Virus record (IMG/VR): IMGVR_UViG_3300040751_000095
Coordinates: 1 to 30,911 of that record
Length of the DNA: 30,911 nucleotides
Direction: 5' to 3' (one strand)
From: a virus
A program made the position numbers and the translations under genes. Below the pieces are notes generated by a model. The model had not been told where the DNA came from and searched no databases. It was given only the letters and a program-made list of their open reading frames with translations. Positions 16,848-24,569 of this stretch are shown here, in pieces (within the stretch, counting starts at the first letter, position 1; the number at the start of each line of letters is the position of its first letter).

Positions 16848-18896
16848 TCATACATCTCTTACGTCAAGCCAATTCGGCCCGATTTTAGATTCTAATAATA
16901 GAGGCACGTTCATTTTTACGTTATAGGCTTTCTCAATTAAGTCTGTCAAGCCCTCATTCATGTCTTCTATAATACTTAACACTGTCTCCTTCTCCTCTGG
17001 GTGAATGTCTATAACCGTTGAGTCGTGAACAGTATTCACTAAGCAAGATTGTAACCCCTTCAACCGCTCCTCCAGTTCAATTAGCACAACAGGAACAACA
17101 TCACCAGTAGCAAAACCCTGCACTGGATAGTTCTTAATCATGGTGAAGTGTGATACACCACCACGAGCGTTGCGCTTAACATCAGGGAATGCGTACTGAC
17201 GCCCTGACACATTAGTAATCTTGTTAAACCGTACAGCTTCATCAGCTAAGTTCTTGTGCCAGTTAGCTACACCCTGATACTTCTCCGTGAAGTGAATGTA
17301 ATAAGCTTCCTCTGCCTTAGACCTGCCATACCCTGTCGCGCCAAAGAGAGGTGCAAACGTATGAGCCTTGGCTTCCTGACGTGACGTAGCCTGACCTGCA
17401 TCAGAGATAACCTGTGCAGTATAGCTGTGTACGTCAAAGCCTGTGTTAATCTCTTCCATAGCGACTTCATCCTGAGCCAGGTATGCAGCCGTTCTAAATT
17501 CAAGCTGAGCAAAGTCAGCCTCGCAGATGTAGCCGCCATCCCAGCGTGACACAAACACTTTCTTTACGGGAAACGTCCCGCCTCTTGGCATGTTTTGCAT
17601 GTTGGGATTTCTTCCACTAAAACGTCCTGTTGCAGTAATGTGTTGGGTGAGTCCCACATGCAGGAAACCGTCTGACTTGGTGAAGGTGTCGATACCTTCC
17701 ACAAAACTAGAGAGGTAGCTACTAACAGCAGAAAGACGCTTAAGGTCAGTAAGAAACTCAACAGCAGCATCCATGTTGTTCGTTTTAGCAGTTCCCACAA
17801 GTACATCTAAGTTATCCTTCCCTGTACTAAACCCGTTAGCACTTACCCACTTCTTGCTTGGCGCACCAAAGCCTAGACCAGCTATATGATTAAGCTCTTT
17901 CAAGCCATAGCCACGAGCATCACAGTCCTTACACTTGTTAGGTTTAGCAAACTTAGTGCCATCCTTTTTGATCTTGTAAGTCTTACCTGTACCCTCGCAT
18001 GTAGGACAGGTGAAAGCTTTTGTACGTTTTATGATAGTACTGTTAGCTTCTACAGCCTGCTTAAACTCCTTCTTGTCACGCACATGCTCAAACAAGTCAG
18101 CCCATTCTTTCTTGTTGTTAACCTTACGAGAGAAGACAACCTGAGACATCTGCTCTGGTGAGTTAAGATTGATAGGTGTGTCACCCATGATCTCACGCAC
18201 CTTATGCTGTAGTCGATCCTCAATGTCTGCCTTCTCACGTTCAAACTGTAAGCGTACATCATCTAAGGCTGTACGATCCACCCTGATTCCTGACATGTAC
18301 ATTCGGGTAAGGGTTTGACAGGTTCTGAAGGTAACGTCTCTAACGGTATGTAGACTGGCTGAATCTGGTTCACCGTAGTCTGCCTCAATGCTGTGGAACA
18401 ACTCACGAGTTGTGTCGAGATCGCACCTAAGATAAAAGCAAAGCTCACTGAGAGGAATCTCATTTGTATTATACCCTTCCTTAAAGTAACGCTTGAGGGT
18501 ATCATCCTTCTGAGCGTTAAGGTTGCGTCTCTCTGCACATGCCTCTAAGCTTAATGAATCTTTCTGACCACGCAGTAGGATATACTCTGCAAGCATGGTG
18601 TCATATATAGGCCCGTCATACTTAAAGCCACATTCCCATAGCCACATCAGATCGTGCTGCGCATTGTGCATGATGAGAAGAGTAGTCATGTCTAAGATTT
18701 GTTGAATTAGCTTGCGCCCAGCACCACTAGTGTCTTTCTTCTCAACGTGATCTAATGTTACAATATGTAACTCTTCGTGATTATCTGCGTTCTGCATACC
18801 GACTTGCACAAGGAAGTTACCCTCCTCATATGGGTCTAGGTGTAGCTTATCCCTACGCCTGTTTGTTGTGTTCTCAACGTCTAGTACAAGTCTCAT
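16848..18896 (-). CDS. polA: Family A DNA polymerase with DnaJ-like zinc insert
   Basis: 682 residues, replicative polymerase. The exonuclease domain has D6/E8 (LDVEN), D82 (HNAQHDL) and Y155...D159/D161. Polymerase motifs are A (D461, DFAQLEFRTA), B (R506, K510, F514, F518) and C (H624-D625, VHDSTVID). Between the domains, residues about 295-330 carry C297-x2-C300 and C322-x2-C325 with CPTCEGTGK and CKDCDARGYG, a zinc-ribbon pattern like the DnaJ central domain. This insert is the reported hallmark of HMO-2011-type phages. The position equivalent to E. coli Pol I 762 is Phe. AGGAG lies upstream of ATG 18896. The helicase gene ends 11 bases before. Confidence 0.97.
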   Translation of the reverse strand: MRLVLDVENTTNRRRDKLHLDPYEEGNFLVQVGMQNADNHEELHIVTLDHVEKKDTSGAGRKLIQQILDMTTLLIMHNAQHDLMWLWECGFKYDGPIYDTMLAEYILLRGQKDSLSLEACAERRNLNAQKDDTLKRYFKEGYNTNEIPLSELCFYLRCDLDTTRELFHSIEADYGEPDSASLHTVRDVTFRTCQTLTRMYMSGIRVDRTALDDVRLQFEREKADIEDRLQHKVREIMGDTPINLNSPEQMSQVVFSRKVNNKKEWADLFEHVRDKKEFKQAVEANSTIIKRTKAFTCPTCEGTGKTYKIKKDGTKFAKPNKCKDCDARGYGLKELNHIAGLGFGAPSKKWVSANGFSTGKDNLDVLVGTAKTNNMDAAVEFLTDLKRLSAVSSYLSSFVEGIDTFTKSDGFLHVGLTQHITATGRFSGRNPNMQNMPRGGTFPVKKVFVSRWDGGYICEADFAQLEFRTAAYLAQDEVAMEEINTGFDVHSYTAQVISDAGQATSRQEAKAHTFAPLFGATGYGRSKAEEAYYIHFTEKYQGVANWHKNLADEAVRFNKITNVSGRQYAFPDVKRNARGGVSHFTMIKNYPVQGFATGDVVPVVLIELEERLKGLQSCLVNTVHDSTVIDIHPEEKETVLSIIEDMNEGLTDLIEKAYNVKMNVPLLLESKIGPNWLDVRDV

Positions 18897-18907
18897 CTCT
18901 CTCTCCT

Positions 18908-20134
18908 CTAGGCTTGATATAGTGATCTCGCCCCGTCTAACTCACAGTGTACTACACCGTGCCAACCACCCTTAAGCTTATTCTTAGCTATATTCAAGTG
19001 CCGTTGTGTATCTTCTTCATCAGCACCCTCAACAATGGGGTTCTTAGAGATCAGAACCATAAGGTCTGCCTCTGCTGCTTTACCTGTCTTACTGCCTTCC
19101 ATCATGGATTGGTCTACATATACCTTACCCTCTGCTACAGCACTCAGCTGTGACATCCATACAACACAGCAGTTGTATTGCTTGGCAATGTTACGAGCAT
19201 AGATAGCCGCATCTTTTAGGTACACATCGGACTTATCACTTGTCTTACTGGCGAACTTGTCACCCATGTCCAGGATCAGTACGTCAGGCTTCTCTTGTTT
19301 GACCAGAGACTCAACCCACTGCATATCCTTGTTGGTGCTGTCCTTGATGCGGATGTTCTTCCTAACAGGTTCATAGCGGCTACGAGCGAGGGCTACGTTA
19401 GCCTTAACCTCATCCATAGACATGTTAGAGGCTGCGCTCAAGTAACGTGCTCCTACACGCTCATATGCTTCCTCATTACATAGCACCACACACTTAGCAC
19501 CTTGATGCGCCCAACCCTCAGGTCCAGCAATGAGAGACGCATGGAAGGATGTCTTGCCTGTGTTAGGACGTGCGCCTACCAACAGTAAGTGACCACCACT
19601 GACACCCTCTACCTTGCGGCGTAGGCTAGGGATATTAAACTTCCACTGTGTCTGTAGATCGTTTGCTTTGAGTAGGGTGTCGATACTAATGTCTTCCCAC
19701 TCAATACGAAGGTTGGGGGTGAAGTCATCCTTGTAGTTCTCAAGCATACGTCTGAGAGGCTCTAGGCTGGTCTGTGTGCCGTTAACGAAGTCAAAGCCTA
19801 GGTTGGCTACCTGTTCGCCTACATACTGCTGAAACATACTGCCAAGTACGTCTGTAGCAATATCCTCTTTGATAGTGTCTTCTTTATTTATCTTGCGAAA
19901 GAGATCTTCATAGGCAGTCTTAGTGGCAGTTGTCATCGTCTGGTTCTGTGAGTAGAACAAGGCCTCTAGGTCTGATGTGTTTAGATCGCCATCATATGTC
20001 CTCATGGCAGCATCTAGTGCCTGCTTGATCTTGCGTACATCCTTAGTGAAGATTTTATCAGGGCAGCGAATGCCCTTGTGTTGTTCATAGAAGTCACGGT
20101 TAAGTAACGTCTTAATTAGTGCCAGTTCCATCAT
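18908..20134 (-). CDS. DnaB-like replicative DNA helicase (SF4)
   Basis: 408 residues. An N-terminal helical region (1-170) is followed by a RecA-type core: Walker A GARPNTGKTS (187-196), a Glu pair in CNEEAYERV (221-222), Walker B DVLILDMGD (284-292) and motif H3 VVWMSQL (Q329). It unwinds the fork ahead of the polymerase. There is no zinc or TOPRIM part, so unlike T7 gp4 the primase is a separate gene (22598-23383). The start is the first of two adjacent ATGs, with GGAGAG upstream. It overlaps the preceding small membrane-protein gene by 23 bases. Confidence 0.95.
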   Translation of the reverse strand: MMELALIKTLLNRDFYEQHKGIRCPDKIFTKDVRKIKQALDAAMRTYDGDLNTSDLEALFYSQNQTMTTATKTAYEDLFRKINKEDTIKEDIATDVLGSMFQQYVGEQVANLGFDFVNGTQTSLEPLRRMLENYKDDFTPNLRIEWEDISIDTLLKANDLQTQWKFNIPSLRRKVEGVSGGHLLLVGARPNTGKTSFHASLIAGPEGWAHQGAKCVVLCNEEAYERVGARYLSAASNMSMDEVKANVALARSRYEPVRKNIRIKDSTNKDMQWVESLVKQEKPDVLILDMGDKFASKTSDKSDVYLKDAAIYARNIAKQYNCCVVWMSQLSAVAEGKVYVDQSMMEGSKTGKAAEADLMVLISKNPIVEGADEEDTQRHLNIAKNKLKGGWHGVVHCELDGARSLYQA

Positions 20135-20324
20135 TGTCTTTCTCTCCTACAAAGATACGATATAATACTTCCAGTGCAATCAAAGGCCACAGGAAAGCAA
20201 ACTTGATAGGGCCAGAGTTATCCATCTCCTCATCCTCTGGCTCTACCATATGGTATAGTAAGGGTAGGGCTAACACATACATTGCGAATACGCCAGCGAA
20301 AAACCCTTGTCCTAGTTCATTCAT
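20112..20324 (-). CDS. Small two-TM membrane protein
   Basis: 70 residues. Hydrophobic segments at about 8-25 (FFAGVFAMYVLALPLLYH) and 41-58 (IKFAFLWPLIALEVLYRIF) are separated by an acidic loop (EPEDEEMD). A small inner-membrane protein coupled to the helicase gene in the replication block is unusual; it could anchor replication to the membrane or act on a host membrane protein. Function unknown. Confidence 0.7.
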   Translation of the reverse strand: MNELGQGFFAGVFAMYVLALPLLYHMVEPEDEEMDNSGPIKFAFLWPLIALEVLYRIFVGEKDNDGTGTN

Positions 20325-20563
20325 ACTTGTGGCCTCTCAAATGTTATGTAGAAAGCCCCTTCTTTACTGTTGTATGCTGCCATAATATCAATGAGTTGCT
20401 GATGGCTCATGATAATCATCTGGTAACAGTCCATGTCTGGTTCAAACTGTCGGATATATACATCACCATCATCACCTAAGATGACTTCCACATCCTCGTG
20501 CATGTCATCCTGGTCTAGTGTTGTGATTACAGCAGCGTCTGATTCAAACTCAACTGTGTACAT
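20321..20563 (-). CDS. Acidic phage protein, unknown
   Basis: 80 residues, strongly acidic in the first half (DQDDMHEDVEVILGDDGDVYIRQ). It reads as alternating beta strands then a helix (CYQMIIMSHQQLIDIMAAYN). No motif recognised. It overlaps the next gene by four bases and the previous by 14. Confidence 0.65.
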   Translation of the reverse strand: MYTVEFESDAAVITTLDQDDMHEDVEVILGDDGDVYIRQFEPDMDCYQMIIMSHQQLIDIMAAYNSKEGAFYITFERPQV

Positions 20564-20678
20564 CAGGTTGCTCCGCTACAAGAATGTTAACGTGAGCTAC
20601 GTTACCTTCCACACGGGTGATGACATACTCAAGCCCTGCCTTGGTGAGCAACAAACGTAATTGACCTACAGGTATCAT
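20550..20678 (-). CDS. 42-residue protein, unknown
   Basis: Short frame starting MIPVGQLRLLLTKAGLEYV and ending at TGA 20550-20552. Its ATG overlaps the DUF3310 gene's stop as ATGA. The sequence looks like one helix followed by two strands. Supported by the coupling and by the absence of any other use for this stretch. Confidence 0.55.
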   Translation of the reverse strand: MIPVGQLRLLLTKAGLEYVITRVEGNVAHVNILVAEQPDVHS

Positions 20679-20995
20679 GTCTTATCCTTTCCATCTAGCT
20701 TTATCAAACGATCCAAGTACCACTGTGACTTGAGTAGATCCTCTTGCTTGTTCTTGTAACGCCAGCGGTGTAGGTACTTAGCTATGTTACCACGCAGGTA
20801 GCCTATGTATTCCTCTGTGGTGAGGAAGTCTTCTATGTAGTCAATGCACTCAATGCTACCCTTACCATAGTGCGCTGGGTTGTTGACGTTATCCGCTGCC
20901 GTAACAGGCGGTTCTATTCTAGTATGCTCAGCCAATACGCTCTCCTTAAAGTCTTGGTTTTCTTTCATCAAACGTTTCCATTCACTACGAATCAT
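20675..20995 (-). CDS. DUF3310 protein
   Basis: 106 residues from ATG 20995, which overlaps the preceding stop (ATGA) and has GGAGGA just upstream; an ATG at 21022 is in frame but less likely. The DUF3310 signature is clear: NNPAHYGKGSIECIDYIEDFL, then YIGYLRGNIAKYLHRWRYKNKQEDLLKSQWYLDRLI split across the second half. The family is common in T7-like and marine phages, sometimes annotated as a nucleotide-kinase-related protein, with no established activity. Residues 1-35 are a charged linker. Confidence 0.88.
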   Translation of the reverse strand: MIRSEWKRLMKENQDFKESVLAEHTRIEPPVTAADNVNNPAHYGKGSIECIDYIEDFLTTEEYIGYLRGNIAKYLHRWRYKNKQEDLLKSQWYLDRLIKLDGKDKT

Positions 20996-21165
20996 TCTTC
21001 CTCCAGACAGAAGCCACACCATGTGTCTCTACTTGCATTACCACAGCTTACACACTTGCGCCACTTATTCTTTTCATCACGTTGTTTAGAAGCCTTACGT
21101 TCCTCTGGTGTCATAGGTCTTATGTCACTAAAGTCTGCCTCTAAAGGCCACTCATTGTCTGTCAT
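20992..21165 (-). CDS. 57-residue zinc-ribbon protein
   Basis: Lies in the gap between DUF3310 and the next gene. The charged first half (PMTPEERKASKQRDEKNKWRK) is followed by C38-x2-C41 and C50-x2-C53 (CVSCGNASRDTWCGFC), a compact zinc ribbon. Its stop overlaps the DUF3310 ATG. Nucleic-acid or protein binding is likely, target unknown. Confidence 0.7.
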   Translation of the reverse strand: MTDNEWPLEADFSDIRPMTPEERKASKQRDEKNKWRKCVSCGNASRDTWCGFCLEEE

Positions 21166-21313
21166 TGTCCGTCTCCCAGTATAGACCTGTCTTAATCAAG
21201 GACACAAAGCCCACGTTAAATATAGCTGCAAATGTCTCTGGGTCACACTCTACCTGCAACGTAGCACTGCCATCCTCGTGCTCAGTTATTTCAGTTATCT
21301 TTACTTCACTCAT
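21152..21313 (-). CDS. 53-residue conserved-looking protein
   Basis: MSEVKITEITEHEDGSATLQ begins with a beta hairpin, followed by DPETFAAIFNVGFVSLIKTG, a helix-strand pattern common in small phage proteins from metagenomes. The ATG lies inside the thyX 3' end (8-base overlap) and the stop lies 14 bases inside the zinc-ribbon gene. No function assigned. Confidence 0.65.
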   Translation of the reverse strand: MSEVKITEITEHEDGSATLQVECDPETFAAIFNVGFVSLIKTGLYWETDNDRQ

Positions 21314-22037
21314 CGTCATACTCCGTTAGTGCGTCCCATGATACAGGGAATAGCTCAATCATCTTGTGGTCAATCTGTCGTGCTACCTCTCGTGTCTCTG
21401 CCTGTGTGTCAGGCTTGCAGCGCAGGTTACACATATCAGCGAAGGCATCCAAGCTACCTGACCAGTACCACTCAGTCATAGTAGACTGTGGCAGTACCAT
21501 ACGAGCCATCTCTGGTGCTACGCCACTGTTGAGCATAGCGTTGTAGAGGTTTATTGCATGGTTGTTTACATTAGATGACCACCTATGAGGGTTATCACTT
21601 ACATTGTCATACTCTGTATGTCCCTCAATAGAAAGTTCAGGGTCTTCGACAATCCAGTGTAACATGTCTACTACTTCATCACTAGAGCCTTGCTTCTTGT
21701 CATCACTACGCCCACGCCACACGTCAGGTACATAGAACTCTGGTTTATCATCTACGTATCGCCTAGAAATCTCGTTCCATCTCAAGAACTTATGCTTGAC
21801 TAGCTGTCGTGCTACAAAGATCGGAGCCTTGACGTGGAAGCTTGCAAAGCAATGCCCAAAGGGACTGATATGTTTGTGCTTGGCTAGATAACGGATGAGC
21901 TTATCATCCTTAGCCTTGAGCTTTGGTGGCCCCCAAGGGTCATCTTCCATCTGAGATGTCTTACCAAATGATACTCGTGCAGCGTTAGCTACCGTCAAGT
22001 CATTACCCATGTGGTCAATGTATGTTGCTTTAATCAT
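21306..22037 (-). CDS. thyX: Flavin-dependent thymidylate synthase (variant motif)
   Basis: 243 residues from ATG 22037, chosen because GAGGAGAAAG precedes it; an in-frame ATG at 22052 uses the same bases as a start. It makes dTMP from dUMP with FAD and methylene-tetrahydrofolate. The fold is recognisable: AARVSFGK, HCFASFHVKAPIFVARQLVKH and NEISRRY. In the signature RHRxxSxNxxSxR the two Arg are Lys and the first Ser is Arg (KHKFLRWNEISRR, 81-93), while H82, N88, S91 and R93 remain. The change may be tolerated, but activity is not assured. It is coupled to its neighbours by short overlaps. Confidence 0.92.
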   Translation of the reverse strand: MIKATYIDHMGNDLTVANAARVSFGKTSQMEDDPWGPPKLKAKDDKLIRYLAKHKHISPFGHCFASFHVKAPIFVARQLVKHKFLRWNEISRRYVDDKPEFYVPDVWRGRSDDKKQGSSDEVVDMLHWIVEDPELSIEGHTEYDNVSDNPHRWSSNVNNHAINLYNAMLNSGVAPEMARMVLPQSTMTEWYWSGSLDAFADMCNLRCKPDTQAETREVARQIDHKMIELFPVSWDALTEYDDE

Positions 22038-22464
22038 GTGCTTTCTCCTCATGATTTTGTAGGTACGCTACGGCATTTCTAATTCTATTGATGTCGTCTT
22101 TGAATGCACCCAGTCCTGTATTGCAATGATGACACAGCCAACCTCTAAACGTTTCTGTATCGTGGCAGTGATCAAGTACCCAATTCTGTAATTTCTTCTG
22201 TCCCTTCTTTCCTATCTGTTCAATGCTGCGATTACATATGGGACAAGTGTAACTGTCGTCAGGATACGGGTGCAACTTCTTTAAATAACTAACCAGATAG
22301 GACTGCTCCCTAGCACAAGTGCGGCACTTTCTTTTTATCTCACCTGATACCATGTGCTGAAAGTTCTCAACAGGTTGTACTAAACCACAGTTATTACACT
22401 CAAGTCCATCTTCGTAATGCTGTACAACCTTTTCAAACAGTTCTAGCTGGTTCACATTATTCAT
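22030..22464 (-). CDS. Endonuclease VII-like HNH nuclease
   Basis: 144 residues. C-terminal part: C74-x2-C77, then VLDHCHDTETFRGWLCHHCN (97-115) with D98, H99, C111, C114 and N115, the His-Me fold of recombination endonuclease VII. The N-terminal half adds another zinc site, C23-x2-C26 and C47-x2-C50. It may resolve branched DNA or nick at specific sites as a free-standing homing-type nuclease. The genome already has an endonuclease I, so the second possibility deserves weight. TAATG-coupled to the small gene upstream. Confidence 0.9.
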   Translation of the reverse strand: MNNVNQLELFEKVVQHYEDGLECNNCGLVQPVENFQHMVSGEIKRKCRTCAREQSYLVSYLKKLHPYPDDSYTCPICNRSIEQIGKKGQKKLQNWVLDHCHDTETFRGWLCHHCNTGLGAFKDDINRIRNAVAYLQNHEEKAHD

Positions 22465-22601
22465 TAGAATGGCACCTCACCGTACTTGTTTCGTGGATCT
22501 ACATAATAACCTGGCTGCATATAGTCAGGCTTCTCTGCGCTGGGCTTAGGGTGGACACTCTCTAGGCCCATCTCTTTAAGGAAATCTTTAAGATCGTTCA
22601 T
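22464..22601 (-). CDS. 45-residue protein between primase and nuclease
   Basis: MNDLKDFLKEMGLESVHP is a short helix, followed by a Pro/Tyr-rich tail (PDYMQPGYYVDPRNKYGEVPF). ATG overlaps the primase stop (ATGA) and TAA overlaps the next ATG (TAATG). Unrecognised, possibly a small interaction peptide of the replisome. Confidence 0.65.
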   Translation of the reverse strand: MNDLKDFLKEMGLESVHPKPSAEKPDYMQPGYYVDPRNKYGEVPF

Positions 22602-23383
22602 GATAGTAACTCCTTTAATCTCTCTAGGTCATCAGTTAGCCTATATTTGATGTCATCGTCAAGCCGGAAGGCTGTACTATTTGCATTTGTCCATAGTGCT
22701 ATCTCTCTACTAAACTGCAAAGTCTTGTGTGCAGCATCAGGATCTAGTGCTACGATAACATCGTCATACTCGCTTATTTTATCCATGTGTGCGGCTGTAA
22801 GGGCTGTGCCAAGGATTGCCATAGCTGTTACATTAGGGAACTCCTGATAAGCAACTATAGCTGACACACAATCCTCTAATACTAGAAGTGTTGAACCCGT
22901 CCCTACAGTGTAGTAGTCTGCCTTACCTGTGTAGCGATACCACTTAGGCAACTTATTGCCTACCGCACGTCCATTAGCATCAATGATACGCCCCTTGTAG
23001 TGTATCGGGAATACAACACGCTCATCCTTAACGTCATAGAGTAAGCGTCTGTCTACGATACCCCAGCGTTTAGTGAACCTGTGAAACTTATCATGCTCTG
23101 CTGTAGGCTGTACCACATACTCAGGTATCTCCATAGTCTCAGGCTCCATCTGCATAGGCTTCTCTTGTTTAGCCATGAGGATTTTTATCTCTGCTGCTGT
23201 CAGGTCAGTGTGATGATACCCGCCAATGCTACAGTCTAACTTGTAACAGTTGTACTTGATTAGCCCCATCTCTTTGGTGACAGTAAATGTGTTCCTGCTA
23301 TGGCAGGATGGGCAGTTCATACGTCTGCTCTCATCCTCTCTTAAGTCGAGGCTGTCTAAGTATTTACGAATGTTCATCGTCAT
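22598..23383 (-). CDS. DNA primase (zinc finger + TOPRIM)
   Basis: 261 residues, a small stand-alone primase. Zinc module: C24, C27, C46 and C51 (MNCPSCHS... and CYKLDC). A linker of about 60 residues leads to a primase core with KWYRYTG (147-153), then TOPRIM motifs E170 (LLVLEDCVSAIVAY) and D214-P-D216 (IVALDPDAAH). It makes RNA primers for the helicase-polymerase fork and matches the primase half of T7 gp4, with the helicase encoded separately. GAGGTAAAG precedes the first ATG; a second ATG six bases in is possible. It overlaps the integrase gene by 20 bases. Confidence 0.92.
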   Translation of the reverse strand: MTMNIRKYLDSLDLREDESRRMNCPSCHSRNTFTVTKEMGLIKYNCYKLDCSIGGYHHTDLTAAEIKILMAKQEKPMQMEPETMEIPEYVVQPTAEHDKFHRFTKRWGIVDRRLLYDVKDERVVFPIHYKGRIIDANGRAVGNKLPKWYRYTGKADYYTVGTGSTLLVLEDCVSAIVAYQEFPNVTAMAILGTALTAAHMDKISEYDDVIVALDPDAAHKTLQFSREIALWTNANSTAFRLDDDIKYRLTDDLERLKELLS

Positions 23384-24281
23384 CTTTACCTCTCGCCGCT
23401 AGTGCCTTAGATGCACCACTGAATGTGTTGACCATGTAAGGCTTTACTGATCCAACTTCCTTGTGTCCTGTTACCTGCATGATACCTGCTAAGTCTGCAC
23501 CACCCTCCATCATCTCCGTCACAGCGGTACGCCGTAAGTCCATAGCTGTTAGTGTCATAGGTAGATTAGCTTCCTTGAGTACCTCATTGATAATGATACC
23601 TATTTCTACTTTATCGTAGGGTGAGTACGCCCCCGCTCTAGGCTTGACACGAGGCGCAACGTAGTCCTGGAACCCAAAGTCTTTCTTTTGCTGTCGCAGC
23701 ATATCACACAAACCCTTAGAGATAGGAAGGTGTATCTCTGCGTTGCGCTTGCTTTGAGTTAAGTCCATGCGGCACTGAGTTAAGTCTAGCTTATCCCACT
23801 TGAGAACACGCATATCACCAACACGCTGCCCCCAATCGTAAGCCATGTGAACTATAAGACCAATGCTGCGCCAGCGGAAGTCACCATAAGCTGTGGAAAG
23901 GAATGTCTGAACTTGATCTCTGCTCCATAGTACACGCCGTGGTTGACCAGACTTGGTTTCTAATAGAGCCACTGGATCGTGCGTCATTACGTCATGTCTC
24001 ATTGAATGTTTCCATGCTACAGACAGAACAGACTTACGGTAGTTAGCAGTACGAACACCAACAGATAGCCAACTCTCATAAGCCTGAGTAAGGTGACGTA
24101 CCTTGATACTCTTATGGCGATACGCCCCAAGGCGCTTGCCCTCCACTACTGTGCTACACACCGCAGCCAGTTGAGTATCGTAGTCCTTCTGTGTCGTAGC
24201 TGCCAACCTAGCAAACGCAGGTGACTTGGCATAGAAGTCTACGATCTCTTGTAGTGTGGCTGATGCCTTGGGGATATTCAT
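23364..24281 (-). CDS. int: Tyrosine recombinase/integrase
   Basis: 305 residues. An SAM-like core-binding domain (about 10-100) precedes the catalytic domain: R153 (WGQRVGDMR), K178 (QSKRN), R250 in AMDLRR, H273 in TGHKE and Y282 in KPYM. The box II His, usually three residues before the Arg, is Met247 here; it is naturally variable in the family, so activity remains possible. It would insert or excise phage DNA at an att site, but no attP core can be identified by eye. GGAG lies close before ATG 24281. Its position inside a replication operon, overlapping primase, is notable. Confidence 0.93.
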   Translation of the reverse strand: MNIPKASATLQEIVDFYAKSPAFARLAATTQKDYDTQLAAVCSTVVEGKRLGAYRHKSIKVRHLTQAYESWLSVGVRTANYRKSVLSVAWKHSMRHDVMTHDPVALLETKSGQPRRVLWSRDQVQTFLSTAYGDFRWRSIGLIVHMAYDWGQRVGDMRVLKWDKLDLTQCRMDLTQSKRNAEIHLPISKGLCDMLRQQKKDFGFQDYVAPRVKPRAGAYSPYDKVEIGIIINEVLKEANLPMTLTAMDLRRTAVTEMMEGGADLAGIMQVTGHKEVGSVKPYMVNTFSGASKALAARGKDDDEHS

Positions 24282-24297
24282 TTCTCTCTCCTGTAGT

Positions 24298-24384
24298 TTA
24301 AGGGTTAATGTAAACGTAGCCTAGGTAAAGAAAGGGCGCTAGGACATACAGACCTGCTAGTGATCTTAGTATCTCTCCTATCAT
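24298..24384 (-). CDS. 28-residue hydrophobic microprotein
   Basis: MIGEILRSLAGLYVLAPFLYLGYVYINP is cut short here only in function: after four residues nearly all of it is hydrophobic, a single membrane helix. ATG overlaps the previous stop as ATGA. It lies just before int. Very short, so called with caution, but the coupling pattern is the same as for the surrounding genes. Confidence 0.45.
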   Translation of the reverse strand: MIGEILRSLAGLYVLAPFLYLGYVYINP

Positions 24385-24569
24385 GATCTATAGCTTTTCA
24401 GAACAGTATTCTTAACGCTCTTCATGGTTATACGATGCACCTTGTTGTCCTCAAATAGTTTAGCTCGTAGACGATGGGCATCGTAGGGTGTGAACACTGT
24501 AGATACAAACTCCTCATGCTGATTGACGTATGTGTTCTTGTAAACCTTGATTGCTCTACTAGCTATCAT
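24381..24569 (-). CDS. Small basic protein, unknown
   Basis: 62 residues from ATG 24569, which overlaps the preceding stop (TAATG) with GAGGAG about nine bases upstream; an upstream ATG at 24599 would add ten residues within the neighbour. Basic overall (RAIKVYKNTY, HRLRAKLFEDNKVHRITMKSVKN), possibly nucleic-acid binding. No family recognised. Confidence 0.65.
   Translation of the reverse strand: MIASRAIKVYKNTYVNQHEEFVSTVFTPYDAHRLRAKLFEDNKVHRITMKSVKNTVLKSYRS

Noticed and set aside
22598-23383. T7 gp4-type fused primase-helicase
   Set aside because: The zinc and TOPRIM parts end at residue 261 with no Walker motif. The helicase is a separate gene at 18908-20134.
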